60,359 bases of DNA from an uncultured Prevotellaceae bacterium (GCA_900318535.1 ONKU01000022.1:1-60359); one strand, 5' to 3'. Counted from the stretch's first letter, positions 8,625-17,521 are shown. Notes: generated by a model from the sequence alone, not told the origin. Made by a program: numbers and translations.

Positions 8625-8704
8625 AAAACTACAAATTACTCGAATTAAACTAATTTTGGTTTCCGCAGCAGAGCCTTCGTTTAATTCGCGTAATTCGTAG
8701 TTTT
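8625..8704. repeat. Long AT-rich inverted repeat (family 2)
   Basis: The 29-base arms at 8625-8653 and 8676-8704 match at 26 of 29 positions. The core is GAATTACGCGAATTAAACG. The repeat lies directly after the stop of the acyl-ACP thioesterase gene and can act as its terminator. Related copies occur at 30614-30686 and 30718-30757. Confidence 0.75.
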
Positions 8705-8706
8705 GT

Positions 8707-9453
8707 TCAGCGCTCTTGCCAGTGGAAGCGGGCACGCACGTGGTCGTTGCCATCGGCATCGGTGATGCTCATCGGGGTGCACATCGGGTCGGCGTCATCG
8801 ATCACGAGCTGGCAGGTCTCACCGTAATGGATTTCCTTGATGAAGGAAAGTTCCATGCGGCGGATGAAGTAGTTGTCATAGCAATCCATGTCGAACATGT
8901 TCATCAGGTGCGAGAGGATGCGCACAGTGTTGACATGACGGTTGAAGTCGCAATCCATGTAGCCGAAGGTGTAGTCCACTGCATGCCCCTCCTCGATGGG
9001 CCTCAAGTGGCTGATCGGCTGGATGGGACACGGGATGTCGGACACATTCTCGCGAATGTAGCTCAGCTGAGAGATGTCCACGCTGGCACGGGTGCCCATG
9101 TCAATGACCATCCAGATGGTGCGCACATAGCCCAACGTGTTGCCGTCGCCATCGTCAAGCCGCATGTTGCGTTGCGAGAAATGGCGGTTGTAGTCCTCGA
9201 TCCATGTGGTGAGGCGGTAGTTGGTGTTCACCTTGGGGTAAGAGGTCATTTCGATGGTAACGCGGGAGAGCACCCACACCTGGTTGTCCTGAATGAGTCG
9301 CGCATAGCCCACGCCCCACGAGTTGGCATGAAAAGTCGCCACCTCGATGATGCGTGTCATCAACAGGGTCAGGGGCATCTCGCCCTGGGGGTTGCACTCG
9401 CCAGCGGCAAGGTAGTAATCCTTATAAAACTGTTTTTTATCGTTAGAGCACAT
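8707..9453 (-). CDS. Acyl-ACP thioesterase
   Basis: A 248-residue double-hotdog thioesterase of the plant FatA/FatB-like family (PF01643), which releases fatty acids from acyl carrier protein in the cytosol. The first hotdog contains FHANSWGVGYARL and VWVLSRVTIEM. The second has MDCDFNRHVNTVRIL, the Asn/His active-site block, and the family block MELSFIKEIHYGE. The gene overlaps the end of aroC by 11 bases and is the last gene of the ybaK-aroC-thioesterase operon. A long inverted repeat follows it. Chain-length preference cannot be read. Confidence 0.9.
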   Translation of the reverse strand: MCSNDKKQFYKDYYLAAGECNPQGEMPLTLLMTRIIEVATFHANSWGVGYARLIQDNQVWVLSRVTIEMTSYPKVNTNYRLTTWIEDYNRHFSQRNMRLDDGDGNTLGYVRTIWMVIDMGTRASVDISQLSYIRENVSDIPCPIQPISHLRPIEEGHAVDYTFGYMDCDFNRHVNTVRILSHLMNMFDMDCYDNYFIRRMELSFIKEIHYGETCQLVIDDADPMCTPMSITDADGNDHVRARFHWQER

Positions 9454-10459
9454 TGGTCTTCTTGATTAGGTAGTTGTCTAATATCACGAGTGCTGCCATC
9501 GCCTCGACAATGGGGACGGCACGCGGCACCACGCACACATCGTGGCGGCCACGGGGCTGCAGCGTCACGGGGTTGCCCTCGCGATCCACCGTGGGGACCT
9601 CACGCATGAGCGTGGGCACGGGTTTGAAGGCAATGCGCATCACGATGTCCTCGCCGTTGCTGATGCCGCCCTGAATGCCACCCGAGTGGTTGGACCGTGT
9701 ACCGATAGAACCGTCAGCACGACGCTCAAACAGGTCCATCACCTCGCTGCCACGCTTGGTGGCCATCTCAAAACCGTCGCCATATTCAAAGCCATGGGCC
9801 GACGGTATGCTCATCATCGCTGCCGCCAACTGGGCATGCAGTTTGCCGAAGAGCGGTTCGCCCAACCCAACAGGAGCGCCCTTGACCGTGCACTCGATGA
9901 TGCCGCCCAGTGTGTCGCCATCGGCCATCGCACGTTGCAATTCATCCTCAAGCTGGGAGACGCAAGATTTTGCGTCTCTACATTGCCCAACTTGAGTAAT
10001 CTGTGAAGTCACGGTGATTCCCAGCGCATTCAATGCCTGGATGGCGATGCCCCCGGCTACTACACGCGCCACGGTCTCGCGGGCTGAGGCCCGTCCGCCG
10101 CCTCGCGGGTCGCGCAGGCCGTATTTCTTTTCCCAAGTGAAGTCGGCATGGTTAGGCCGGTAGCAGCGGGCAATGTCGTCATAGTCGGCACTGCGGGCAT
10201 CGGTATTGCGGACAATGAAGCCGATGGGCGTACCCAGCGTCTTCCCTAGCCAGATGCCCGAGAGCACCTCTACCCTATCCTGCTCGTCGCGCGTGCTGCT
10301 ACCAGCGGTCTGACCCGTGCGGCGGCGGTCCACAAAGCGCTGCAGCGCATCTAGGTCGATGTCCACGCCAGCAGGCATCCCGTCGAGCACGCCTCCCATT
10401 GCGGGTCCGTGAGACTCGCCAAAGGTGGTCAGTGTCAATATCTTGCCTATTGTATTCAT
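9443..10459 (-). CDS. aroC: Chorismate synthase
   Basis: Catalyses the last step of the shikimate pathway (EPSP to chorismate, FMN-dependent). At 338 residues it is close to the usual length. Signatures: TFGESHGPAMGG (residues 12-23), the RRRTGQ block, the FMN-binding DPRGGGRASARETVARV (118-134) and RSNHSGGIQGGISNG. Residues 160-169 (CRDAKSCVSQ) are encoded by a 27-nt palindromic genomic repeat at 9955-9981 captured in frame in a surface-variable region; reading frame and flanking motifs are intact, so the enzyme is probably active. The start overlaps the ybaK stop as ATGA. Confidence 0.96.
   Translation of the reverse strand: MNTIGKILTLTTFGESHGPAMGGVLDGMPAGVDIDLDALQRFVDRRRTGQTAGSSTRDEQDRVEVLSGIWLGKTLGTPIGFIVRNTDARSADYDDIARCYRPNHADFTWEKKYGLRDPRGGGRASARETVARVVAGGIAIQALNALGITVTSQITQVGQCRDAKSCVSQLEDELQRAMADGDTLGGIIECTVKGAPVGLGEPLFGKLHAQLAAAMMSIPSAHGFEYGDGFEMATKRGSEVMDLFERRADGSIGTRSNHSGGIQGGISNGEDIVMRIAFKPVPTLMREVPTVDREGNPVTLQPRGRHDVCVVPRAVPIVEAMAALVILDNYLIKKTNVL
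9955..9981. repeat. 27-nt palindromic repeat (family 1) inside aroC
   Basis: The repeat reads GGGAGACGCAAG, then ATTT, then TGCGTCTCTAC, with arms GAGACGCAA/TTGCGTCTC. It is identical over 27 bases to the copy at 32484-32510. Being nine codons long, it keeps the aroC frame. Confidence 0.9.
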
Positions 10460-10947
10460 ACTGTCTTCTCGGCTATCAGGTCAACGGTTTCAGCACCCAC
10501 AAAGGCGACCAACGCCTGCGGGTCAATCTTGAATTGAAGGCCACGCACGCCTGCACTGACGTAGATGTAGTCATACAGGATGCAGGTCTCGTCGATATAG
10601 GTGGGGAACGGTTTTTTCATACCCACAGGCGAGCAGCCGCCACGGATGTAGCCCGTGGTGGGCAGCAATTCCTTCATGGGAATGAGGTCGGCCTTCTTGT
10701 TACCGGACACTTTAGCGGCTTTTTTCAGGTCCACTTCCTCGGCTCCGGGGATGACGCACACAAAGTGTCCCGTCTTGTCGCCCTGCAGGATGAGCGTCTT
10801 GAACACCTGCTCGATGTTCTCGCCCAGCTGGTCGGCAATGTGCTGCGCTCCCAAGTCGGTCTCATCCACCTCGTAGGGGATGAGTTCATATTCTATTGCA
10901 GCGGCATCCAGCAGGCGCGCGGCGTTGGTTTTATTGATTTTTTTCAT
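10456..10947 (-). CDS. ybaK: Cys-tRNA(Pro)/Cys-tRNA(Cys) deacylase YbaK
   Basis: A 163-residue trans-editing factor that hydrolyses mischarged Cys-tRNA(Pro). The YbaK/EbsC fold is recognizable by KTLILQGD, FVCVIPGAEEVDLKKAAKVSG and the conserved GYIRGGCSPVGMKK block. I take Met15 of the longest frame (MKKINKTNAARLLD) as the start, because the -7 box at 10968-10975 lies inside the longer version. It is the first gene of the operon with aroC (ATGA overlap) and the thioesterase. Confidence 0.92.
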   Translation of the reverse strand: MKKINKTNAARLLDAAAIEYELIPYEVDETDLGAQHIADQLGENIEQVFKTLILQGDKTGHFVCVIPGAEEVDLKKAAKVSGNKKADLIPMKELLPTTGYIRGGCSPVGMKKPFPTYIDETCILYDYIYVSAGVRGLQFKIDPQALVAFVGAETVDLIAEKTV

Positions 10948-10967
10948 CGTTTCTTGCCTTAATTCGG

Positions 10968-10985
10968 CAAAGATAGCTATATTTG
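10968..10985. promoter_or_regulatory. Back-to-back divergent promoters sharing a palindrome
   Basis: On the minus strand TATCTTTG (10975 to 10968) drives ybaK. On the plus strand TATATTTG (10978-10985) drives the thioredoxin-like gene. The two -7 boxes are 2 bases apart and form an imperfect palindrome GGCAAAGATAGCTATATTTG, so two polymerases could not bind at once. Confidence 0.65.
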
Positions 10986-11032
10986 CCAAAAATTTGACGC
11001 ATTAACACCAATAAATTAAGAATAAAGACAAA

Positions 11033-12226
11033 ATGAAGAAGCTTATTCTAGCTGCTATGGTTGCCATCGCCGGATGGTTCACCTGTCAGGCCCAATCGAT
11101 GCCTGCTCCCGAGAAATACAACAAATTACTTGAAGAGACAGCACAACTCGAACAGAACAAGGCCGAGTTCCTGATGTTCGCCACGATGGAGACCCTGTCC
11201 AAGGACCCCAAGGGATACCGCCAGATGATGGAACTGGCCGAGCGCCGTTTCAGCGACGCTGCCGACCCCATCCACAACGAGGGTCTGTATATGGTGGTAT
11301 TGAAACACGCCGTCGAGAAGTATGTGCTGAGCGGAGCCGAGATCGAGAGACAGCGACTGCTGCTCGAGGGCGCCAAGAAGAACATGATCGGTACCGAGGC
11401 TGCCGACTTTGACTACATCACTCCCAACAGCAAGGACGTGAAGCACCTCAAAGACCTGAAGGCCGACTATATCCTCGTCTATTTCAACAACCCCGACTGC
11501 GAGTCGTGTGAGACCGTGAAGCAACGTCTGGCCGAGAACGAGCTCATCAACAAGATGGTCAATGAAAAGAAGCTCATTGTGCTCGCCATCTACCCCTATG
11601 AGGACCAGAAGTTGTGGAAAAAGGCCAAGTACCCCAAGATGATGATCAACGGCTGGAACAAGAGCCACCAGATCGAATATGCCGAACTCTATGACCTGCC
11701 CACCCTGCCCTGTTTCTACCTGCTGGACAAGGATTACAAGGTGATTGTCAAGAACGAGGGCAGCCTCAACAAGGTCGAGGCCAAGCTCAAAGACCTGACG
11801 ACGCCCCAGGTTGTCGGCCCCGCCCCCGAAGCACCCAAGGCATCGGAGGCAGCTCCCAAGGAGAGGCCCATGCCCAAAATCAAGACCTATGCCGCACCTG
11901 CCAACGACCCCAATACCGCCAAGAGCGATCAGATGCTGCATTACCTGCTTGAGAACAAGGGCCAGGAGTTATATGACAACCTGTCGGAGACTACGAAGAG
12001 CCATATTGACCCCAAATTGTTTGACAACGCACTGGGCCAGGTCGAGAGTCAGCTGGGCAAATTCCAGAACCATGAGGACTGGAAGATTCAAGAGATTAAG
12101 GACATGAAAACCTATAACTGCCCCCTCAACTTCGAGAATGGTAAGGCCGTGCTGGTCATCGCTTATGACAACGAGGGCAAGATCCTTATCTTCAACATGG
12201 TGCCCCCTGAGGCCATCAGGATGTAA
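11033..12226 (+). CDS. Exported thioredoxin-like protein with C-terminal DUF3887-type domain
   Basis: A 397-residue protein with a signal peptide ending in CQAQ (residue 21). An N-terminal helical part (DUF5106-like, about 25-120) leads into a thioredoxin fold with the redox motif CESC in VYFNNPDCESCETV (about 152-165) and the cis-Pro block DLPTLPCFYLLD. After a Pro/Ala-rich linker (about 262-290), the last 100 residues resemble DUF3887 (ALGQVESQLGKFQ...LVIAYDNEGKILIFNMVP). A periplasmic disulfide or redox role is likely; the partner is unknown. The gene is divergent from ybaK and converges on the TPR gene with 8 bases between stops. Confidence 0.8.
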   Translation: MKKLILAAMVAIAGWFTCQAQSMPAPEKYNKLLEETAQLEQNKAEFLMFATMETLSKDPKGYRQMMELAERRFSDAADPIHNEGLYMVVLKHAVEKYVLSGAEIERQRLLLEGAKKNMIGTEAADFDYITPNSKDVKHLKDLKADYILVYFNNPDCESCETVKQRLAENELINKMVNEKKLIVLAIYPYEDQKLWKKAKYPKMMINGWNKSHQIEYAELYDLPTLPCFYLLDKDYKVIVKNEGSLNKVEAKLKDLTTPQVVGPAPEAPKASEAAPKERPMPKIKTYAAPANDPNTAKSDQMLHYLLENKGQELYDNLSETTKSHIDPKLFDNALGQVESQLGKFQNHEDWKIQEIKDMKTYNCPLNFENGKAVLVIAYDNEGKILIFNMVPPEAIRM

Positions 12227-12234
12227 TAACGCGT

Positions 12235-14325
12235 TTAGCGATTCATACGTTTAAGCACATTGTAGCTGGGGAGTACACCTAACTCTCCAGCTTTACTTAA
12301 ATCGGCAACGCCCAGCGTCTTGTTTCCCAGGCGCAGGTACATCAGTCCGCGATTGTAGTAAGCCTCGGCAAGGTCGGACTTGAGCTGGATGGCATTGGTG
12401 TAGCTGCTGATGGCGCTCGTGAAATCGCCCTGCAGCATATAGACATTGCCCTTGTTGTAGTGGGCATACACATTCTTGGGCGAGAGTTTGATGGCCTGGT
12501 CCAGGTCGCTCATCACCAGGTCGAGCGTGGTCACGTCCTGACGCTGGCGCAGCATGGCATGGGACTTGGCATCGGGGGCGCCGTCGGCCAGTTCATTGCC
12601 CTTCTCGTCATTGGCCTGGGCCATGAGGTATTGCATGTAATGGGCATCGGCCCGCAACATGTAGGCCAGCATGAACTGGGGACTCAGAGCCAGGGCCGCA
12701 TCGGCATCGCAGATGGCGGCATCGGGGTTCTTGACCAGCAGGTAATCAAGGCCGCGGGCAAAGTAATCAATGCTGCGGGGCTTGGCACTTCCCAATAGCG
12801 AATTATAGTACTCGATACTGCCGAAATGGAGCTGGATTTCCTCGGCGCTCAGCTGCGACTCCCCGGCCACCAGCGTGAGGTTGCCGGGTAACAGTTTCAA
12901 GTCGTTGATGTCGCCAATCTCACGGATATAACGTGAGCCGATGTTGTACTTATCGTCCTGGGCATAGTAGGACAGCGAGAACATGGGCATGGGTTCAACC
13001 TCGATGTTGTCGTTCTGCACATGGCCGCGCTGGCGGTTGGCATACTCCGGCTTGACTGGTTCACTGTCGTTGACCGTGAGCAGGGTGTTGAAGCGGTTGA
13101 TGATTTCCTCGGCGCTCTCGGGCTCGTCCTGTCCGGCATTCAGTGCCCGCTGTTCAGCCTTCTTGATGGCGGCTGTAGCCTCTATTTCGGCAGGGTTGAA
13201 GCTGGACACGTGGGTCTTGTTGCGGCGGAAGATGGCCATCGCCTTCTCCATATCGGCCTCACTGCCCTTGTTGTCACCCATGCGTCGCTTGGCCTCGCCA
13301 CGTGCCATGTAACCCGCCTCAAAGTCGGGATACTTCTTCAGGATAGCCGTGAAATCGTTGACGGCCTCACGGAACTGGCGTGTGCGCATGTGCAGCAGGG
13401 CACGGTTGTACAGGGCCATGAAGTTGGACGGGTTGCTCTTGAGTACGAAGTCAAAATCGCTGATGGCCTTGTTGTTGTCCCCCACCTCGGCCCGCAGCAG
13501 TCCGCGGTTGAAATGGGCCTCCTGGCTGGCCGGATCCAGACCGATGGCGTAATCATAGTCGGCCATGGCGCCGAAGTAGTCGTCCAGATTGTATTTCATG
13601 AAGGCACGGTTGATGAAATAGCCCGCGTAACGGGGTTCCAGCAAGATGGCACTGTCCATGTCGGCCAAGCCACGCTCAAAGTCATGCAATGAGCGCGTGT
13701 AGATCTCGGAGCGCATGACAAAGGCACTGGCGTTGTTCTTGCTCAAGGCGATGCCGCGGTTCAGGTTCTCGAGAGCCGCAGTGGTGTCTTTACGGGCCAG
13801 GTTCATTTGTGCCAGGCCAATATATGCACGGTCGTTGCGATGGTCGATCGAGAGCAGTCGGTCAAAGGTCTGCTGCGCCTCGTCATAGTTCTTCAAAGCC
13901 GTCTCACACACGGCGCGGTTGATCAACAGGTTTTTGTCTTCGGGCATCAGGTTCAAGCCCGCGTCATAGTCCTCGACAGCCCCCTTGAAATCACCCAGGT
14001 TCTGCCTGGAAACACCCCTTACCTGATAGGCATCGACTATGAAGGGATTGCGCTCAATCGCCATGCCGGCATCCTGCTCGGCACCGCGATAGTCTTCCAG
14101 ACTGATCTTGGCCACCGAACGATAAAAGTAAGGCTCAGCCAGAAAGGGCTTGGCCTTGATCGCTTGATTAAAGTATTGGATAGCAAGGATATAATCCTCG
14201 AAATAGAGCGCATTACGCCCGATTTTCACTACCTGCTCGGTATTGATCTGGGCATGAGCCACGCCAGCAGCCAGCAAAACCAGCAGCAGCGTCAAGCGAC
14301 AGCATATCGTCCTTATCCTCTTCAT
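12235..14325 (-). CDS. Exported TPR-repeat protein
   Basis: A 696-residue protein made almost wholly of tetratricopeptide repeats, for example AEPYFYRSVAKISLEDYRGAEQDAGMAI and later YAHYNKGNVYMLQGDFTSAISSYTNAIQLK. An acidic spacer of about 110 residues (roughly 395-505 of the mature frame) interrupts the repeats. I use the internal Met (MKRIRTICC...) as the start: it gives a proper signal peptide ending in AHAQ, and the promoter at 14343-14374 lies upstream of it but inside the longer frame. Such proteins act as periplasmic scaffolds. The specific partner is unknown. Confidence 0.85.
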   Translation of the reverse strand: MKRIRTICCRLTLLLVLLAAGVAHAQINTEQVVKIGRNALYFEDYILAIQYFNQAIKAKPFLAEPYFYRSVAKISLEDYRGAEQDAGMAIERNPFIVDAYQVRGVSRQNLGDFKGAVEDYDAGLNLMPEDKNLLINRAVCETALKNYDEAQQTFDRLLSIDHRNDRAYIGLAQMNLARKDTTAALENLNRGIALSKNNASAFVMRSEIYTRSLHDFERGLADMDSAILLEPRYAGYFINRAFMKYNLDDYFGAMADYDYAIGLDPASQEAHFNRGLLRAEVGDNNKAISDFDFVLKSNPSNFMALYNRALLHMRTRQFREAVNDFTAILKKYPDFEAGYMARGEAKRRMGDNKGSEADMEKAMAIFRRNKTHVSSFNPAEIEATAAIKKAEQRALNAGQDEPESAEEIINRFNTLLTVNDSEPVKPEYANRQRGHVQNDNIEVEPMPMFSLSYYAQDDKYNIGSRYIREIGDINDLKLLPGNLTLVAGESQLSAEEIQLHFGSIEYYNSLLGSAKPRSIDYFARGLDYLLVKNPDAAICDADAALALSPQFMLAYMLRADAHYMQYLMAQANDEKGNELADGAPDAKSHAMLRQRQDVTTLDLVMSDLDQAIKLSPKNVYAHYNKGNVYMLQGDFTSAISSYTNAIQLKSDLAEAYYNRGLMYLRLGNKTLGVADLSKAGELGVLPSYNVLKRMNR

Positions 14326-14342
14326 AACTGCGTTTATAACGG

Positions 14343-14374
14343 CAAAAGTAGGCCAAAATTTCGCAATCGCCAAA
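14343..14374 (-). promoter_or_regulatory. Promoter of the TPR gene
   Basis: The minus strand carries TTTG (14374-14371), a 20-base spacer and TACTTTTG (14350-14343). The start codon follows 17 bases later, which decides the start at 14325. Confidence 0.7.
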
Positions 14375-14440
14375 AAACGCTTGTCCTGTCCCCGTTTTTT
14401 CACATTTTATGGCTTAAAATCTTAAAAACGGCTAAAGGAT

Positions 14441-14471
14441 TTTGCCATGTCAGCCAATAAGAGTAAATTTG
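14441..14471 (+). promoter_or_regulatory. Promoter of the double-META gene
   Basis: TTTG (14441-14444), 19 bases, TAAATTTG (14464-14471). Confidence 0.7.
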
Positions 14472-14501
14472 AAGTTTGAAATCTAACAAGACATCATCAA
14501 C

Positions 14502-15380
14502 ATGAAAAGATATATCGTTTTTGCTCTCTTGCTGGCCATGCTGATGGCTCCCGCCACAATGGATGCCCGCAAGAAGAAGGACAAGAAAATGGAGAAGCGC
14601 GGCGTCAGCATCGAGAATGTCAACGCCGCCGAGCAACCTATGCAGGACGTGGCCGTCACCAATCCTGCCCAACAGCTCTATGGCGAATGGGACATCATCA
14701 CCATGCGCAAGAAAAAAGTCTATAGTCTGGAGCGCGCTTACCTATACCTGGACTTCAAGGGCGGCAACAAGGTGTATGGCAACAACGGCTGCAACACCAT
14801 CAACGGCACCTTCCAGCTGAGCGGCAACAACCTCAAGTTCAGCGATTTCATCAGCAGCGGCGAATCCTGTCACAATGTCACCAGCGAGAAGACCATCATG
14901 CACACGCTGGCCGACGTGCGCCGCTATACCCTGCAACAGCAATACAACGCACAGTACATGAACCTGATGAATTCCAAGGGTGCCGTCATCATGGTGCTCA
15001 AGCGCCACAACCTTGATGCCATGAACGGTGTGTGGCTCGTCAAGGAAATCAACAGCGAGAATGTCTCGGAAAAGAATATGCGCCTGGTCATCGATGCTGT
15101 GATGCAGACCATCCATGGCGACACAGGCTGCAACATCATCAACGGCATCATCACCCTTGATCCCACCAAGGACATGGCCATACAATTCGAGGACCTGCGC
15201 TCCACCGAGCACGACTGCGAGGACATCGACTTCGAGACCGACCTGCTGCTGGCCCTGGAGACCACCGAGTCGTGCAAGCGCATCAACCAGTACGAGATGG
15301 CCTTGCTCGACCACAAGGGTTCCATCGTCCTGATGCTGCAACGCATCAACCTGCGCCAAGCCACAGCAGAAAACGACTGA
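14502..15380 (+). CDS. Exported protein with two META (HslJ-like) domains
   Basis: A 292-residue protein with a signal peptide (to about residue 22) and a Lys-rich n-terminal mature segment. Two META domains follow (about 58-165 and 172-285), each with the hallmark GNNGCNTINGTF or GDTGCNIINGII. META domains occur in heat-inducible and motility-related secreted proteins such as HslJ; their molecular role is unclear. Four to five Cys could form disulfides in the periplasm. It has its own promoter (14441-14471) and a strong terminator (15438-15468), and so is monocistronic. Confidence 0.85.
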   Translation: MKRYIVFALLLAMLMAPATMDARKKKDKKMEKRGVSIENVNAAEQPMQDVAVTNPAQQLYGEWDIITMRKKKVYSLERAYLYLDFKGGNKVYGNNGCNTINGTFQLSGNNLKFSDFISSGESCHNVTSEKTIMHTLADVRRYTLQQQYNAQYMNLMNSKGAVIMVLKRHNLDAMNGVWLVKEINSENVSEKNMRLVIDAVMQTIHGDTGCNIINGIITLDPTKDMAIQFEDLRSTEHDCEDIDFETDLLLALETTESCKRINQYEMALLDHKGSIVLMLQRINLRQATAEND

Positions 15381-15437
15381 ATCATCGGGCATCCGCACTT
15401 GTAAAAAGTCTTCGAGTTAAACGAATTATACTAATAA

Positions 15438-15472
15438 CATCCGCATTCCGGTGGACGGAATGCGGATGCTTC
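15438..15472 (+). terminator. Rho-independent terminator of the double-META gene
   Basis: Perfect 13-bp stem (15438-15450 with 15456-15468), 5-base loop GTGGA, followed by CTTCTATT. Confidence 0.8.
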
Positions 15473-15517
15473 TATTAACTTTAAACTATAAACGGCGCGC
15501 GTAATCACGCACGCTCA

Positions 15518-17494
15518 TCAATTCAGTCGCTTGGTGGCGGTGCGGGAGCCGTCGCTGTGGGTCTTCACGACGATGTTCACACCATCCTGGGGCACCTTGC
15601 TGACGATGCCTGCGGGGCTGATGTACTTCACGTCAACGACCTGCTTGCCGGCCTCAATTTCCTCGACTGCAGCACAGGAGATGATATCCAGCGGATGGAT
15701 GGTATAGTTGGTGAAATAATCCTCGTCGGTGGTATGGATACGGCGCATGGGAGCCTGTGCAGTATTCTCTTCCCACGGTTCATCAAGGGTGAAGACGCAC
15801 AGCAGGCCATAATAGAAGCCTTCCTTGCCAGACATCTCGGCCTCGAGAGCGGGAGCGAAATCAAAGTCGAGTTTCACCAGCACGGTGTCCTGCTCGCTGC
15901 ACAGGTAAGGCTTGCCGTCACGATAGAAGAAATAGCCGTCGGCGCGACCCACCTCATGGCCCAGAGCAGCGATATAATCCTTGCTCAGGTCATACTGGAA
16001 CAGCGTCAGCGTGGGAAGCTCGGCGTCATCAAGTTCGGCAGGTGTGCTGACAAGCTCAAGACGCGGATTGGTCAGGCGGCCATTGAGAACACCCTTGACA
16101 GTGCCCGGCATGAGCACCTCGGCATTACTCAGCGCGTTGAACAGTTCCTCGTCACCCGAGCAGTCCAGCGCAATCCAATCGGGATACCAAGCCATCCACT
16201 CGGCATAACCCCACTCGGCGTAGGTGTCGTAGTAGATTTCATCCACATTGTCGGTCACAAACACCAGCTTGGCAGCATCGACAGCGGCAGCGACATAAAG
16301 CGTGTCGCACACTTTATACTGCGTGCCGTCCTCGCCCTCGTACAGGACTTTCCACAGACGAGTGCCCAGATCATTGGAGATGGCGATGGGATACATCTCG
16401 ACAATGCCGTTATAGATGGTCAACATACCCTCGATATCGTAAAGCTCGGTGGCATCCACCTCGGGATAGTCGATGCCGAACTTGTTGAAGCCAGCCATCG
16501 TTGCCACCACGGGGTTACCCTCGTCGTCGGTCTCGTTGCTGGTGATCGTGAAATTGCCACGATTGTCAATCTCACTCAAACTGATGCCCTCCAAAAAGAC
16601 CTTGTAGTTCACCCAGCCCTGCTCGGGATCGCTGATTTCAGACAAATAGCCCGTACAGTCAAAGGGCGAATAGTAATACTCGTCAAGTATCGATTTGGCA
16701 TTGGCAAAGTGAGCCGGCTCGCCCACTTCGACCAGACCTTTATAGGTTTTCTTCACGCCCGTCCAGCCGGCAGGGATCACAGCACCCAGCTGATACTGCT
16801 TGCCCGTGTCGCCGTAGATGAGTGCGGCATAGGCCTCACCCTCGTCATCGAGCTGCATCACCCACAGGTACTCATTCCACTGGTAGTTGACATACACGTC
16901 GCTCATGAACTGGAAGGCGGTGCCCTCCTCCAGGGCGTCGATTTGCTGGAGGGAGTCCAGCTTGGTGATGTTGGGGTCAATGGGGTCTTCGGGATCAGGG
17001 TCAACAGGGTCGCCGCTGCTGGTGGTCACCACAAGGCTTGCCACCTGGGCATTCTTGGTGCCGTAGTGGGAAAAGGTCACCGATGCAGAGTTGCCCGTCC
17101 AAGTACCCACATTGCCCGTGGCAGTGTAATCACCCACATCGGCCAGCAGGTCAAAGTTTGCGGTATTGGCGGCATTGATGGTGACACCGGTGATGCTGCC
17201 CTCGGCCACCGTCAGGGTGATGGTGCCGTCCACATAGATGCGTAGCGAAAAACTGCCCTGCGAATTCCAGATGCGAGTCGGTGTAGCACCGTCGGTTGCC
17301 GACAGCGTCACGCCCTGCACAGTCACAGAACCCACCTGGGACAGATTGGTGCCAGCACCCTGGTCGGGCACAGCATAACCCATAGCTGTAATACCCTCGG
17401 CTGTCGAGAAGTCAAAAGTCACTTCGGCAGCCTGTAATACGAAAAAGGCCATCACGGCCATCATAAAAATCGAGAAAATACGTTTCATTTGCAC
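15518..17494 (-). CDS. Secreted protein with C-terminal sorting-type tail, function unknown
   Basis: A 658-residue exported protein. A signal peptide (to about residue 22) is followed by a beta-rich domain (about 24-155) and a Pro/Asp linker (GDPVDPDPEDPIDPN). The long central part carries no motif I recognize. The last 45 residues (VVDVKYISPAGIVSKVPQDG, then a Val-rich strand) look like the short C-terminal beta domains recognized by the type IX secretion or surface-sorting system of Bacteroidota. A -7 box is at 17514-17521. A surface or extracellular location is inferred. Confidence 0.7.
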   Translation of the reverse strand: MQMKRIFSIFMMAVMAFFVLQAAEVTFDFSTAEGITAMGYAVPDQGAGTNLSQVGSVTVQGVTLSATDGATPTRIWNSQGSFSLRIYVDGTITLTVAEGSITGVTINAANTANFDLLADVGDYTATGNVGTWTGNSASVTFSHYGTKNAQVASLVVTTSSGDPVDPDPEDPIDPNITKLDSLQQIDALEEGTAFQFMSDVYVNYQWNEYLWVMQLDDEGEAYAALIYGDTGKQYQLGAVIPAGWTGVKKTYKGLVEVGEPAHFANAKSILDEYYYSPFDCTGYLSEISDPEQGWVNYKVFLEGISLSEIDNRGNFTITSNETDDEGNPVVATMAGFNKFGIDYPEVDATELYDIEGMLTIYNGIVEMYPIAISNDLGTRLWKVLYEGEDGTQYKVCDTLYVAAAVDAAKLVFVTDNVDEIYYDTYAEWGYAEWMAWYPDWIALDCSGDEELFNALSNAEVLMPGTVKGVLNGRLTNPRLELVSTPAELDDAELPTLTLFQYDLSKDYIAALGHEVGRADGYFFYRDGKPYLCSEQDTVLVKLDFDFAPALEAEMSGKEGFYYGLLCVFTLDEPWEENTAQAPMRRIHTTDEDYFTNYTIHPLDIISCAAVEEIEAGKQVVDVKYISPAGIVSKVPQDGVNIVVKTHSDGSRTATKRLN

Positions 17495-17513
17495 ACATTA
17501 ATAATTTCTGGTA

Positions 17514-17521
17514 CAAAATTA
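17514..17521 (-). promoter_or_regulatory. -7 box TAATTTTG of the sorting-tail protein gene
   Basis: The minus strand reads TAATTTTG, 19 bases upstream of the start at 17494. Confidence 0.6.

Noticed and set aside
12235-14403. Longest possible start of the TPR gene at 14403
   Set aside because: The extra 26 residues do not resemble a signal peptide, and the promoter (14343-14374) lies inside them.
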